40,696 bases of DNA from Acidovorax sp. (GTDB lineage Bacteria > Pseudomonadota > Gammaproteobacteria > Burkholderiales > Burkholderiaceae_C): the NCBI RefSeq assembly GCF_016783915.1, contig NZ_JADHVT010000031.1, forward strand, positions 1 through 40,696. The letters are read 5' to 3'. Below the pieces are notes generated by a model. It was given only the letters and a program-made list of their open reading frames with translations, was not told where the DNA came from and ran no database searches. The position numbers were made by a program, and so were the translations under genes. Below, piece by piece: positions 8,629-17,108 of the stretch; the stretch's first letter is position 1, and the number at the start of each line of letters is the position of its first letter.

Positions 8629-8666
8629 TTCATTCGCTTAGATGATTGCAGCATAATGATGCAATC
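8629..8666 (+). promoter_or_regulatory. Promoter with LysR-type palindrome upstream of the CysB-like gene
   Basis: A perfect 7-bp inverted repeat, GATTGCA (8644-8650) and TGCAATC (8660-8666), has a 9-base spacer. It holds a possible -10 (CATAAT, 8652-8657), with TTCATT (8629-8634) 17 bases upstream as a -35. A LysR-type site over the -10 just before the regulator's own start is the usual picture of autorepression. The palindrome is seen directly; the role is inferred. Confidence 0.5.
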
Positions 8667-8684
8667 CTTTAGGCGATATTCGAT

Positions 8685-9626
8685 ATGAATCTGCACCAAT
8701 TCCGCTTCGTTCAAGAGGCTGCGCGCCGCAACCTCAACCTGACCGAGGCCGCCAAGGCCCTGCATACCTCGCAGCCAGGCGTCTCCAAAGCCATCATCGA
8801 GCTGGAAGAAGAACTGGGCGTGGACATCTTCGCCCGGCACGGCAAACGCCTCAAGCGCATCACCGAGCCCGGCCAGCATGTGCTCAAAAGCATCGAAGTC
8901 ATCATGCGCGAGGTGGGCAACCTCAAGCGCATTGGCGAGCAGTTCAGTGCGCAAGACAGCGGCACCCTCAGCATCGCCACCACCCACACCCAGGCGCGCT
9001 ATGTGCTGCCGGTGCCTGTGGCCCGCTTGCGCGAGGCCTACCCCAAGGTCAACGTGAGCCTGCACCAGGCCACACCGCACGAAGTGGCCCGCATGATCAT
9101 CGACGAGGTGGCCGAGATCGGCATGGCCACCGAATCCCTGGCCGACTACCCCGAACTTGTCACCCTGCCCTGCTACGAATGGCAGCACGTGCTGGTGGTG
9201 CCCAACGACCACCCTCTGGCGCAAAAGGAACGCATCGGTCTGGACGACCTCGCGCACGAGGCGCTGATCACCTACCACCCCTCCTTCACTGGGCGCGGCA
9301 AGATCGATCACGCCTTCGCAGCGCGCAAGCTCACGCCCCGTATCGTGCTCGAAGCCATCGACTCTGACGTGATCAAGACCTATGTGCGCCTGGGCCTGGG
9401 CATCGGCATCGTGGCCGAGATGGCCATGCGCGACGACCCGGTGGGCGACCTGGCCGTGCGCCCCGTGGGCCACCTGTTCGGCCAGAGCGTGGCCCGCGTG
9501 GCCTTCAAGCGCGGCGCTTACCTGCGCAACTTTGTCTACAAGTTTGCCGAGCTGCTCAGCGACCGCCTTAGTCGCGAGCTGATTGCCCGCGCGATGACGG
9601 GCCATGTCAACGACTACGAGCTGTGA
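8685..9626 (+). CDS. cysB: CysB-family LysR-type transcriptional regulator
   Basis: A 313-residue LysR-type regulator with an N-terminal winged helix-turn-helix (NLTEAAKALHTSQPGVSKAI, then ELEEELGVDIFARHGKRLKR) and a C-terminal two-lobe inducer domain with TTHTQARYVLPV. These are close to CysB/Cbl, which activate sulfate assimilation and sulfonate use in response to N-acetylserine or APS. CysB and Cbl cannot be told apart safely from sequence alone. The CbiX gene just upstream supports a sulfur role, although no cys structural genes follow. No Shine-Dalgarno site is evident before the ATG, so the transcript may be nearly leaderless. Confidence 0.87.
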   Translation: MNLHQFRFVQEAARRNLNLTEAAKALHTSQPGVSKAIIELEEELGVDIFARHGKRLKRITEPGQHVLKSIEVIMREVGNLKRIGEQFSAQDSGTLSIATTHTQARYVLPVPVARLREAYPKVNVSLHQATPHEVARMIIDEVAEIGMATESLADYPELVTLPCYEWQHVLVVPNDHPLAQKERIGLDDLAHEALITYHPSFTGRGKIDHAFAARKLTPRIVLEAIDSDVIKTYVRLGLGIGIVAEMAMRDDPVGDLAVRPVGHLFGQSVARVAFKRGAYLRNFVYKFAELLSDRLSRELIARAMTGHVNDYEL

Positions 9627-9693
9627 CCTCCGTTCAGCCCGAGAAGCACCCTGAACCCTTCCAGAATTTCCTCGTTTTCCACGCTGCTGCGCC

Positions 9694-10860
9694 ATGACCT
9701 CCACCACCGCCCGCACACCCGCCTTCCCCAGCAAACTGCCCAATGTCGGCACCACCATCTTCACGGTGATGTCGGCCCTGGCCACTGAGCACAAGGCCGT
9801 CAACCTGGGCCAGGGCTTCCCGGACTTTGAATGTGCCCCCGAGCTGGTAAACGCCGTCACCGCCGCCATGCAGGCCGGTCACAACCAGTACCCACCCATG
9901 ACCGGTGTGCCCGCCCTGCGCGAAGCCGTGGCCCGCAAGATCGAGGCACTGCATGGCCGCGCCTACAACCCCAACACCGAAATCACCATCACTGCCGGTG
10001 CCACTCAGGCCATCATCACCGCCATCCTGGCCATCGTGCACGCGGGTGACGAGGTGATCGTGCTCGACCCCTGCTACGACAGCTACGTGCCCAACATCGA
10101 GCTGGCCGGCGGCCAGGCTGTGCGCGTGCCGCTCACACCCGGCACCTTCCGCCCCGACTTCGGCAAGATCAGCGCGGCCATCACGCCCCGCACCCGCGCC
10201 ATCCTCATCAACAGCCCGCACAACCCCAGCGCCACCATCTGGACGGCCGAGGAAATGCGCCAGCTGGAAGACCTGCTCGCCCCCACCGACATCCTGCTCA
10301 TCAGCGACGAGGTGTACGAACACATGGTGTTCGACGGTGTCGAGCACCAGAGCGCCGCGCGCTTTCCCGGCCTCGCCGCGCGTGCCTTCATCGTGTCGAG
10401 CTTTGGCAAGACCTTCCACGTCACCGGCTGGAAGGTCGGCACCGTGGCCGCCCCCGCGGCCCTGACGGCCGAGTTTCGCAAGGTGCACCAGTTCAATGTG
10501 TTCACCGTCAACACACCGGTGCAGCACGGCCTGGCCGCCTACCTGCAAGACCCCACGCCCTATCTGCAGCTGCCCGCGTTCTACCAGGCCAAGCGCGACC
10601 TGTTCCGCGAGGGCTTGGCAGGCTCGCGCTTCAAGCTGCTGCCCAGCACGGGCAGCTACTTCCAGTGCGTGGACATCTCGGCGATCAGTGATTTGAACGA
10701 GGCTGATTTCTGCCAGTGGCTCACCCGCGAAGTGGGCGTGGCGGCGATTCCGCTGTCGGCGTTTTATGGCGATGGGTTTGACCAGCGTGTGGTGCGGTTC
10801 TGCTTTGCCAAGAAGGACGAGACACTGCGCGCCGCGCTGGAGCGGCTGCGCAAGCTCTGA
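9694..10860 (+). CDS. ybdL: Class I/II aminotransferase, methionine aminotransferase (YbdL) type
   Basis: A 388-residue PLP-dependent fold-type I aminotransferase. It has the substrate-loop motif NLGQGFPDFECA, the NSPHNPSA strand, the ISDEVYEHMVFDG segment and the PLP lysine in SSFGKTFHVTGWKVG. The GQGFPDF and FHVTGWKVG motifs are those of E. coli YbdL/KAT-like enzymes acting on methionine, glutamine and aromatic amino acids. The 67-base gap to the regulator and the shared direction make co-transcription possible and would fit sulfur amino acid metabolism. It converges with the EamA gene across 22 bases containing a small hairpin (GCCCT-CC-AGGGC). Confidence 0.87.
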   Translation: MTSTTARTPAFPSKLPNVGTTIFTVMSALATEHKAVNLGQGFPDFECAPELVNAVTAAMQAGHNQYPPMTGVPALREAVARKIEALHGRAYNPNTEITITAGATQAIITAILAIVHAGDEVIVLDPCYDSYVPNIELAGGQAVRVPLTPGTFRPDFGKISAAITPRTRAILINSPHNPSATIWTAEEMRQLEDLLAPTDILLISDEVYEHMVFDGVEHQSAARFPGLAARAFIVSSFGKTFHVTGWKVGTVAAPAALTAEFRKVHQFNVFTVNTPVQHGLAAYLQDPTPYLQLPAFYQAKRDLFREGLAGSRFKLLPSTGSYFQCVDISAISDLNEADFCQWLTREVGVAAIPLSAFYGDGFDQRVVRFCFAKKDETLRAALERLRKL

Positions 10861-10882
10861 TCCGCAGGGCCCTCCAGGGCTC

Positions 10883-11785
10883 TTACTTCGTCTGCCGCGC
10901 CAGCCACACGCCCGCAGCCGCCAGCGCCATCCCCGCCAGCGCCCAGCCGCTGAGCGTCTCACCAAACATCGCCCAGGCGATCAGCGCGGTGGTGGGCGGG
11001 GTCAGGTAGAACAGGCTGGCCACGTTCACTGCGCCGCCCCGGCGAATGAGCAGGTTCAGCAGGCTCACCGCCCCCAGCGAGAGCACCAGCACCAGCCAGC
11101 CCAGCGCAAACACAAATTCGCCGGTCCACGATATGGCCATGGATTCGGTGGCGTAGGCGACGGCGGCCATGGCCACGGCACAGGGTAGGTACTGAATCAC
11201 CGAGCCCGTGCGCAAGTCGAACGAGGGGCAGAACCGCTTCTGGTACAGGGTGCCGGCCGTGATGCCCAGCAGCGCGACCACAGCGGGCAGCAGCATGCCC
11301 AGCAAAGCACCGGCCGGCACGGTAGCCACCTTGCCGGCCACCACCAGCGCCACGCCGGTGAAGCCCAGGGCCAGGCCCGCCCATTGGGCAGGCCGCACCT
11401 TCTCGCCCAGCAAAGCCCCGGCCACCAGGGCTGTCAGCAGCGGCTGCAACCCCACCACCAGCGCTGTAATGCCCGATGGCAGCCCGTGCCCGATGGCCAT
11501 GAACACCCCGCCCAGGTACACACCGTGCACCAGCAGGCCCGACACCCCAATGTGCAGCCAGGCCCTGCCCGAAGGCGGCCACGGCGCACGCGCTACGGCG
11601 ACCACCGCGAGCATGAGCACGATGACAATGGCAAACCGCAGCGCCAGAAAGGTCAGCGGCTCCACATACGGCAGCCCCAGCTTGGCGCCGATAAAGCCGG
11701 TGCTCCAGAGCGCCACAAACAGCAGAGGGACGAGGGAATCGAGCGGACTGGAAGCGCTGGGACGGAGCGGTGTGGCCTGGGTCAT
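10883..11785 (-). CDS. EamA/DMT-family transporter
   Basis: A 300-residue inner-membrane protein with about ten hydrophobic segments arranged as two five-helix EamA repeats; typical motifs are ALWSTGFIGAKLGLPYVEPL at the start and WAMFGETLSGWALAGMALAA at the end. Drug/metabolite-family members export amino acids, metabolites or toxic compounds; the substrate is unknown. I chose the ATG at 11783-11785 (MTQATPLRPS); an upstream in-frame start at 11833 would add a poorly supported 16 residues. Its presumed 5' leader carries three consecutive hairpins, listed separately. Confidence 0.87.
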   Translation of the reverse strand: MTQATPLRPSASSPLDSLVPLLFVALWSTGFIGAKLGLPYVEPLTFLALRFAIVIVLMLAVVAVARAPWPPSGRAWLHIGVSGLLVHGVYLGGVFMAIGHGLPSGITALVVGLQPLLTALVAGALLGEKVRPAQWAGLALGFTGVALVVAGKVATVPAGALLGMLLPAVVALLGITAGTLYQKRFCPSFDLRTGSVIQYLPCAVAMAAVAYATESMAISWTGEFVFALGWLVLVLSLGAVSLLNLLIRRGGAVNVASLFYLTPPTTALIAWAMFGETLSGWALAGMALAAAGVWLARQTK

Positions 11786-11857
11786 GGAGAACAGAAGCGT
11801 GATGCAGGGTGGGGATGATCGCACCTTGCACACGCCATTGCTTCAGGCCGATGCTAG

Positions 11858-11931
11858 CGTTCTCTTATGAACCATTGGGAGAACGGACAGACCTCCAGGT
11901 GCGCCACACCTGCCGGGCGTGCTGACGCCCG
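11858..11931. ncRNA. Candidate structured RNA: three consecutive hairpins upstream of the EamA gene
   Basis: Three perfect hairpins follow one another: CGTTCTC/GAGAACG (11858-11864 with 11879-11885, 14-base loop), CAGGTG/CACCTG (11896-11901 with 11907-11912, 5-base loop) and CGGGCGT/ACGCCCG (11914-11920 with 11925-11931, 4-base loop). None has a T-tract. They lie in the 388-bp gap between the EamA gene and the kdp operon, 70-150 bases upstream of the EamA start on the minus strand, where a cis-acting leader could sit. I do not recognise a known riboswitch class. Strand and function are unknown. The remainder of the gap holds a dispersed repeat and the kdp operator, listed separately. Confidence 0.4.
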
Positions 11932-11990
11932 AAACCGGTGCGAGAACCAGTAAACCCGCGCTTCAAGGCAAAACTTTGAATAGAAACGGT

Positions 11991-12036
11991 CTGTAGCGCT
12001 TGAATATCATGCGCATACAGCTATAAATTCAATAGC
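11991..12036. repeat. Dispersed intergenic repeat, copy 1
   Basis: A member of the short family with TAGCGCTTGA at one end and AGCTAT at the other, separated by a GCGCAT core (TAGCGCTTGA ... GCGCATACAGCTAT). It lies upstream of the kdp operator. Related copies are at 17029, 22848, 24481, 30284, 31299 and 38292. Confidence 0.7.
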
Positions 12037-12080
12037 AAATTGCCATACATCTTTCTGCCAGCCAGGCCTGGCGCCCGCGC

Positions 12081-12131
12081 ATCTTGATGCGATCTTGATA
12101 CCCCACACCGCACTCTTGCGCCCATCTTGAT
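12081..12131 (+). promoter_or_regulatory. Phased TCTTG direct repeats, candidate KdpE operator
   Basis: ATCTTGAT occurs exactly at 12081-12088, 12092-12099 and 12124-12131, and a weaker CTCTTGCG at 12113-12120. The TCTTG cores start at 12082, 12093, 12114 and 12125: two pairs, each with an 11-base step, 32 bases apart. OmpR/PhoB-family regulators such as KdpE bind direct repeats spaced by about one helical turn. The array ends 43 bases before the first ORF of the operon. A weak -10 (TAGCAT, 12143-12148) has no good -35, which fits activator dependence. Binding by KdpE is inferred. Confidence 0.6.
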
Positions 12132-12173
12132 GCGGCCGTTCCTAGCATCGGTCCATGTCTCAAGGAGGACGCT

Positions 12174-12281
12174 ATGGACTGGATATTGATGGCGGTGGGA
12201 GGCCTGCTCTGGCTGGCCGTCTATGGCTTGGCCAAGGGTTGCGCGCTGCTGCAACGCCAAGCACAAGGGGGGCGGTCATGA
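12174..12281 (+). CDS. 35-residue membrane protein of unknown function preceding kdpF
   Basis: A small [21 protein letters not shown] and on, with one hydrophobic segment (about residues 4-25) and a polar, positively charged end ([10 protein letters not shown]). It has the best ribosome site of the operon (AAGGAGG with 6 bases to the ATG). Its stop overlaps the kdpF start (ATGA), so translation should be coupled. It is not KdpF itself, which follows and has the LLRPE motif. Small single-helix ORFs ahead of kdpF are, as I recall, present in some other bacteria but without known function. A stabilising or regulatory subunit of the Kdp pump is a possibility only. Confidence 0.65.
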   Translation: MDWILMAVGGLLWLAVYGLAKGCALLQRQAQGGRS

Positions 12282-12373
12282 CCAGCGGCTGGATGATTCT
12301 GGCGGCCGTGCTCGCCGCTGCGCTTTTGGTGTACCTGATCGCCGTACTGCTGCGGCCGGAGGACTTTTCATGA
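12278..12373 (+). CDS. kdpF: Potassium-transporting ATPase subunit KdpF
   Basis: A 31-residue single-helix peptide with the KdpF pattern: a hydrophobic stretch ([20 protein letters not shown]) followed by E and F near the C-terminus. KdpF stabilises the KdpABC complex in the inner membrane. It overlaps the preceding small ORF (ATGA) and the kdpA start (ATGA), so three genes are chained by start-stop overlaps. Confidence 0.87.
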   Translation: MTSGWMILAAVLAAALLVYLIAVLLRPEDFS

Positions 12374-14163
12374 GCACCGGTGCCTGGCTGCAATTGGCGG
12401 TGTTTTTGGCACTGCTGCTGGCGCTGGCTTGGCCGCTGGCGCGTTATATCGACACCGTGATGGCGGGCCGCTTTGCGCTGGGACGGAGGCTGGAAGGCCC
12501 GCTGTTCCGACTGGCAGGCGTGCGGCCCGATGAAGAAACCGGCTGGCTGCGCTACGCGCTGGGCCTGCTGGTGTTCAATGGCCTGGGCGTGCTGGCGGTG
12601 TATGCGCTGCAGCGCTGGCAAGCCGTGCTGCCACTCAACCCTCAGGGCATGGCTGCGGTGGCACCCGATTCGGCCTTCAACACCGCCATCAGCTTTGTCA
12701 CCAACACCAACTGGCAAGGCTATGGCGGCGAGAGCACCATGAGCTACCTCACGCAGATGCTGGCGCTGACGGTGCAGAACTTTCTGTCTGCCGCCACGGG
12801 CCTGGTCGTCGTCATTGCACTGGTGCGCGGGTTCGCGCAGCATTCAGCGCAGAGCATTGGCAATGTGTGGACTGACCTGACCCGTGCCACACTGTGGGTG
12901 CTCCTGCCCCTGTCGCTGGTGCTGGCCGTGGTGTTTGCAGGCCAGGGCGTGATTCAGAACCTGTCGTCCTATACCGAGGTACAGACGCTGGAGCCCGTGC
13001 ACTACGACGCCCCCAAGCTCGATAGCGCAGGCCATCCCGTGCTCGACGCACAAGGCGCTCAGGTCACCGAGCCCGCCACACAAACCACCCAGACGCTGGC
13101 CATGGGCCCCGTGGCCTCGCAGTTGGCCATCAAGATGCTGGGCACCAACGGTGGCGGCTTCTTCAACGCCAACTCGGCCCACCCGTTCGAGAACCCCTCG
13201 GCCGCGAGCAACCTGTTGCAGATGCTGGCGATCTTCCTGATCCCCGCCGCGCTGTGCCTGGTGTTTGGCCGCATGGTGCGCGATGAGCGCCAGGGCTGGA
13301 CGATTCTGGCAACGATGAGTCTGCTCTTCGTGGTCGCAGTAGTAGCAGCCACCGCCTTCGAGCAGCAGGGCAACCCGCTGCTTTCATCGCTGGGTGTGGA
13401 CCAGGCCGCCAGCGCCCTGCAGGCAGGCGGCAATATGGAAGGCAAGGAAACGCGCTTTGGCATCGCCACCTCGGCCCTGTTCGCCGTCATCACCACGGCG
13501 GCCAGCTGCGGCGCGGTAATTGCGATGCACGACAGCTTCACCCCCCTCGGCGGCATGGTGCCCCTCGTGCTGATGCAGATGGGCGAGGTGGTGTTTGGCG
13601 GTGTCGGCTCGGGCCTGTACGGCATGCTGGTGTTCGCCATCATGGCGGTGTTCATCGCCGGGCTGATGATTGGCCGCACGCCAGAGTACCTGGGCAAGAA
13701 GATCGAGACGCATGAGATGAAGCTCGTCTCCATCGCCATCCTCGTCACGCCCCTGCTGGTGCTGCTGGGCACCGCCGTGGCGGTGATGAGCGAGGCTGGC
13801 CGCGCGGGCCTTTCGAACCCCGGCGCGCACGGCTTCAGCCAGGTGCTGTATGCGCTGTCTTCCGCCGCCAACAACAACGGCAGCGCCTTCGCGGGCCTGT
13901 CGGCCAACACCCCCTTCTACAACGTGCTGCTGGCCGTAGCCATGTGGCTGGGCCGCTTTGGCGTGATCGTGCCGGTGCTGGCCATGGCCGGGTCGCTGGC
14001 CGCCAAGAAGCGCGCCACCGCCACCGATGGCACCTTGCCCACCCACGGCCCGCTGTTTGTGGCGCTGCTGGCGGGCGTGGTGCTGCTGGTGGGGTTGCTG
14101 AACTATGTGCCCGCCCTCGCGCTGGGCCCGGTGGTAGAGCATCTCGTGCTCACACCCCGTTAA
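12370..14163 (+). CDS. kdpA: Potassium-transporting ATPase subunit KdpA
   Basis: A 597-residue channel-like subunit that binds and conducts K+ in the KdpFABC pump. The four selectivity-filter-like loops are visible: [51 protein letters not shown] and [13 protein letters not shown]. About ten membrane segments and a normal length (E. coli 557, plus extra residues in the periplasmic loop around [20 protein letters not shown]). The start is the ATGA overlap with kdpF; an in-frame codon at 12223 lies upstream within the small genes and is not used. kdpB follows after 20 bases. Confidence 0.97.
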   Translation: MSTGAWLQLAVFLALLLALAWPLARYIDTVMAGRFALGRRLEGPLFRLAGVRPDEETGWLRYALGLLVFNGLGVLAVYALQRWQAVLPLNPQGMAAVAPDSAFNTAISFVTNTNWQGYGGESTMSYLTQMLALTVQNFLSAATGLVVVIALVRGFAQHSAQSIGNVWTDLTRATLWVLLPLSLVLAVVFAGQGVIQNLSSYTEVQTLEPVHYDAPKLDSAGHPVLDAQGAQVTEPATQTTQTLAMGPVASQLAIKMLGTNGGGFFNANSAHPFENPSAASNLLQMLAIFLIPAALCLVFGRMVRDERQGWTILATMSLLFVVAVVAATAFEQQGNPLLSSLGVDQAASALQAGGNMEGKETRFGIATSALFAVITTAASCGAVIAMHDSFTPLGGMVPLVLMQMGEVVFGGVGSGLYGMLVFAIMAVFIAGLMIGRTPEYLGKKIETHEMKLVSIAILVTPLLVLLGTAVAVMSEAGRAGLSNPGAHGFSQVLYALSSAANNNGSAFAGLSANTPFYNVLLAVAMWLGRFGVIVPVLAMAGSLAAKKRATATDGTLPTHGPLFVALLAGVVLLVGLLNYVPALALGPVVEHLVLTPR

Positions 14164-14183
14164 GAAATGGCTGGGAGATTGTG

Positions 14184-16250
14184 ATGACCCGCAAAACATT
14201 GACCCTGTTTGACCCCGCCCTGGTACGCCCCGCGCTGCTGGAGGCTTTCAAGAAGCTGGACCCGCGCGTGCAATGGCGCAACCCGGTGATGTTTGTGGTG
14301 TACGTGGGCAGCGCCTTCACCACCGCGCTGGCCGCCAGCAAGCCCGAGGGCTTCACCGCTGCCGTGGCGCTGTGGCTGTGGTTCACCGTGCTGTTTGCCA
14401 ACTTTGCCGAGGCCATGGCCGAAGGCCGCAGCAAGGCCCAGGCGGCCTCGCTGCGCGGCCTGAAAAAGCAGACCTGGGCGAAAAAGCTGGACGGCCAGTT
14501 TGACCGAGCCACCCCGCGCACGGCCATGACCTGGCTGCCGCTGGAGGCCGCCCACCTGCGCAAGGGCGATGTGGTGCTGGTGGAAGCCGGTGACACCATT
14601 CCCGCCGATGGCGAGGTGATCGACGGCGTGGCCTCGGTGGACGAAAGCGCCATCACGGGCGAATCGGCCCCGGTGATCCGCGAATCGGGCGGCGACTTCT
14701 CGGCCGTGACGGGCGGCACCCGCGTGCTGTCGGACTGGATCGTGGTGCGCGTGGCCGTGAACCCTGGCGAGACCTTTGTCGACCGCATGATCGCCATGGT
14801 GGAGAACGCCAAGCGCCACAAGACCCCCAACGAGATTGCACTGACCATCCTGCTGGTGGCGCTGACCATCGTGTTCCTGGGCGTGGTGGTTACGCTGCTG
14901 CCGTTCTCGCTGTTCAGCGTGCAGGCCAGCGGCGCGGGCGAGCCTGTGAGCCTGGTGGTGCTGGTGGCCCTGCTGGTGTGCCTGATCCCCACCACCATTG
15001 CAGGCTTGCTCAGCGCCATTGGCGTGGCGGGCATGAGCCGCATGATGCAGGCCAATGTGATCGCCACCTCGGGCCGCGCGGTGGAGGCTGCGGGCGATGT
15101 GGACGTGCTGCTGCTGGACAAGACCGGCACCATCACCCTGGGCAACCGCCAGGCCAGCCAGTTCGTGTCTGCGCCCGGCGTGACCGATGCGGCATTGGCA
15201 GACGCCGCCCAGCTTGCATCGCTGGCCGACGAAACCCCCGAAGGCCGCAGCATCGTGGTGCTGGCCAAGCAGAAGTTCAACCTGCGCGAACGTGACCTTT
15301 CCAGCCTGCACGCGGTGTTTGTGCCGTTCACGGCGCAAACCCGCATGAGCGGGGTGGACTTGCCCGGCCCACGCCTGCTGCGCAAGGGCGCGGCAGATGC
15401 CATTCGCAAGCATGTGGAGGCCCTGGGCGGTCGCTTTCCCACCGCGGTGCAGACCGCAGTAGACGATGTGTCGCGCCGTGGCAGCACCCCGCTGGTGGTG
15501 GCCGATGGTGCCCATGTGCTGGGCGTGGTGGAGCTCAAAGACGTGGTGAAGGGAGGTATCAAGGAACGCTTTGCCGAGCTGCGCCGCATGGGCATCAAGA
15601 CCGTGATGGTGACGGGCGACAACCGCCTGACGGCCGCCGCGATTGCGGCCGAGGCGGGTGTGGACGACTTCCTGGCCGAGGCCACGCCCGAGGCCAAGCT
15701 GCAGCTCATCCGCAGCTATCAAGCCGCAGGCCAGTTGGTGGCCATGACCGGCGACGGCACCAACGACGCGCCCGCCCTCGCACAGGCCGACGTGGCCGTG
15801 GCCATGAACACCGGCACCCAGGCCGCCAAGGAGGCGGGCAACATGGTGGACCTAGACAGCAACCCCACCAAGCTCATCGAGATTGTGGAGACCGGCAAGC
15901 AGATGCTGATGACGCGCGGCTCGCTCACCACCTTCAGCATCGCCAACGACATTGCCAAGTACTTCGCGATCATCCCGGCGGCGTTTGTCACCACCTACCC
16001 GCAGCTGTCGGCGCTGAACTTCATGCACCTGGCCAGCCCCTCGTCGGCCATCCTGTCCGCCGTGGTGTTCAACGCGCTGATCATCATCTTTTTGATCCCG
16101 CTGGCCCTGAAGGGCGTGCCCTATCGCGCCGTGGGTGCCGCCGCGCTGCTGCGCCGCAACCTGGCCATTTATGGGCTGGGGGGCATGGTGGTGCCGTTCA
16201 TCGGCATCAAGTTGATTGACATGGTGCTGGCGGCAGCCGGTCTGACTTGA
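14184..16250 (+). CDS. kdpB: Potassium-transporting P-type ATPase subunit KdpB
   Basis: A 688-residue P-type ATPase that supplies energy to KdpA. The phosphorylated Asp is D312 in [10 protein letters not shown]. The actuator loop TGES has its Ser at residue 161, equivalent to the Ser phosphorylated for inhibition in E. coli KdpB (Ser162). The hinge motif [20 protein letters not shown] and the [19 protein letters not shown] segment are intact. GGGAG lies 6-10 bases before the ATG. A 173-base gap carrying a dispersed GC-rich repeat separates it from kdpC, unlike the tight spacing upstream. Confidence 0.97.
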   Translation: MTRKTLTLFDPALVRPALLEAFKKLDPRVQWRNPVMFVVYVGSAFTTALAASKPEGFTAAVALWLWFTVLFANFAEAMAEGRSKAQAASLRGLKKQTWAKKLDGQFDRATPRTAMTWLPLEAAHLRKGDVVLVEAGDTIPADGEVIDGVASVDESAITGESAPVIRESGGDFSAVTGGTRVLSDWIVVRVAVNPGETFVDRMIAMVENAKRHKTPNEIALTILLVALTIVFLGVVVTLLPFSLFSVQASGAGEPVSLVVLVALLVCLIPTTIAGLLSAIGVAGMSRMMQANVIATSGRAVEAAGDVDVLLLDKTGTITLGNRQASQFVSAPGVTDAALADAAQLASLADETPEGRSIVVLAKQKFNLRERDLSSLHAVFVPFTAQTRMSGVDLPGPRLLRKGAADAIRKHVEALGGRFPTAVQTAVDDVSRRGSTPLVVADGAHVLGVVELKDVVKGGIKERFAELRRMGIKTVMVTGDNRLTAAAIAAEAGVDDFLAEATPEAKLQLIRSYQAAGQLVAMTGDGTNDAPALAQADVAVAMNTGTQAAKEAGNMVDLDSNPTKLIEIVETGKQMLMTRGSLTTFSIANDIAKYFAIIPAAFVTTYPQLSALNFMHLASPSSAILSAVVFNALIIIFLIPLALKGVPYRAVGAAALLRRNLAIYGLGGMVVPFIGIKLIDMVLAAAGLT

Positions 16251-16260
16251 ACAAGGACCT

Positions 16261-16382
16261 CCCCCTGTGTCGCTTCGCGCCTTCCCCCTCCTCTCGCTTC
16301 GCTGCGCTACGCGGGGAGGGGGACGACACCCTCGCTGCGGGGCGGCCCTTGCTCGGTGTCCCCTCGCCTGAGCCGCGCCAGT
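16261..16382. repeat. 122-bp GC-rich intergenic repeat, copy 1 (between kdpB and kdpC)
   Basis: Shares its layout with 35452-35573: it opens with CCCCCTG, continues with a C-rich run and a G-rich run, then GGGACGAC, the strongly conserved GGGGCGGCCCTTGC, and closes with GCC-GAGCCGCGCCAGT-type sequence. CCCCCTCC near 16292 can pair with the GGGGAGGGGG at 16313-16322, giving a strong hairpin. It resembles repeats that I associate with Comamonadaceae intergenic regions. Inside an operon such a hairpin can weaken read-through or stabilise the upstream mRNA; the effect here is not known. Confidence 0.75.
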
Positions 16383-16423
16383 CTGATGCGCAGCTCCCGG
16401 AATTTCATTGAAAGGAAAATCGT

Positions 16424-17041
16424 ATGCCTATCCGTATCCCCCGCGACGACGTGCCCGCAAGCCCAGGCGGCCTGCTGCGCCCTGCCCTCACGCTGTTTGT
16501 CGTGCTGTCCATCGTCACCGGCCTGCTGTACCCGCTGGCCGTGACGGGCGTGGCGCAAACGGCCTTCCCACACCAGGCCAACGGCAGCTTGATCACCAAG
16601 GGTGGCAAAGCCGTGGGCTCCGAGCTGATCGGCCAGTCGTTCACCGAGCCCGGCCACTTCTGGGGCCGCCCCTCGGCCACCGCGCCCATGCCCTACAACG
16701 CATCGGCCTCGGGCGGCTCCAACCTGGGCCCCACGAACCCGGCGCTGACAGATGCCGTCAAGGCCCGCATCGAGGCCCTGCGCGCTGCCGACCCCGGCAA
16801 CACCCAACCCGTGCCTGTGGACTTGGTCACCGCGTCGGCCAGCGGGCTGGACCCACACATCAGCCCGGCAGCCGCCGCCTACCAGAGCGAACGCGTGGCC
16901 CGTGCCAGAGGCCTGCCCGTGGGACAAGTGCAAGCCTTGGTGCAGCAGCACACCGACACCCCCTGGCTGGGCCTGCTGGGTGAGCCGCGTGTGAACGTTT
17001 TGGCCTTGAATCTGGCACTCGATTCGCTATCAAATAAATAG
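16424..17041 (+). CDS. kdpC: Potassium-transporting ATPase subunit KdpC
   Basis: A 205-residue subunit with one N-terminal membrane helix ([20 protein letters not shown]) and a periplasmic domain. Family motifs are [32 protein letters not shown] and the conserved end of the domain, [19 protein letters not shown]. It follows AAGGAAAATCGT, a good ribosome site. The last three residues and the stop codon lie inside a dispersed repeat that starts near 17029, so the C-terminus was shaped by the repeat. Confidence 0.96.
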   Translation: MPIRIPRDDVPASPGGLLRPALTLFVVLSIVTGLLYPLAVTGVAQTAFPHQANGSLITKGGKAVGSELIGQSFTEPGHFWGRPSATAPMPYNASASGGSNLGPTNPALTDAVKARIEALRAADPGNTQPVPVDLVTASASGLDPHISPAAAAYQSERVARARGLPVGQVQALVQQHTDTPWLGLLGEPRVNVLALNLALDSLSNK

Positions 17042-17073
17042 CTATCAGCGCAATTGATACTAGCGCTTGAGGC
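17029..17073. repeat. Dispersed intergenic repeat, copy 2 (overlaps the end of kdpC)
   Basis: Contains ATAGCTATCAGCGCAAT followed by ACTAGCGCTTGAGGCC. Very close to the reverse of the copy at 38292. It provides the last three sense codons and the TAG stop of kdpC and lies 36 bases before the kdpD start. Confidence 0.8.
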
Positions 17074-17108
17074 CTATTCGACATCAAATTGGTGGATACA
17101 CTGTGCCC

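Noticed and set aside
12080-12134. CATCTTGATGCG repeats as a CRISPR-like array
   Set aside because: Units are too short, spacing is helical-turn-like rather than spacer-like, and no cas genes are present.
14150-15722. Two antisense open frames of about 520 codons opposite kdpB
   Set aside because: They are shadows of a GC-rich coding strand: the sense frame has all KdpB motifs, while the antisense products are of biased composition with no recognisable domain.
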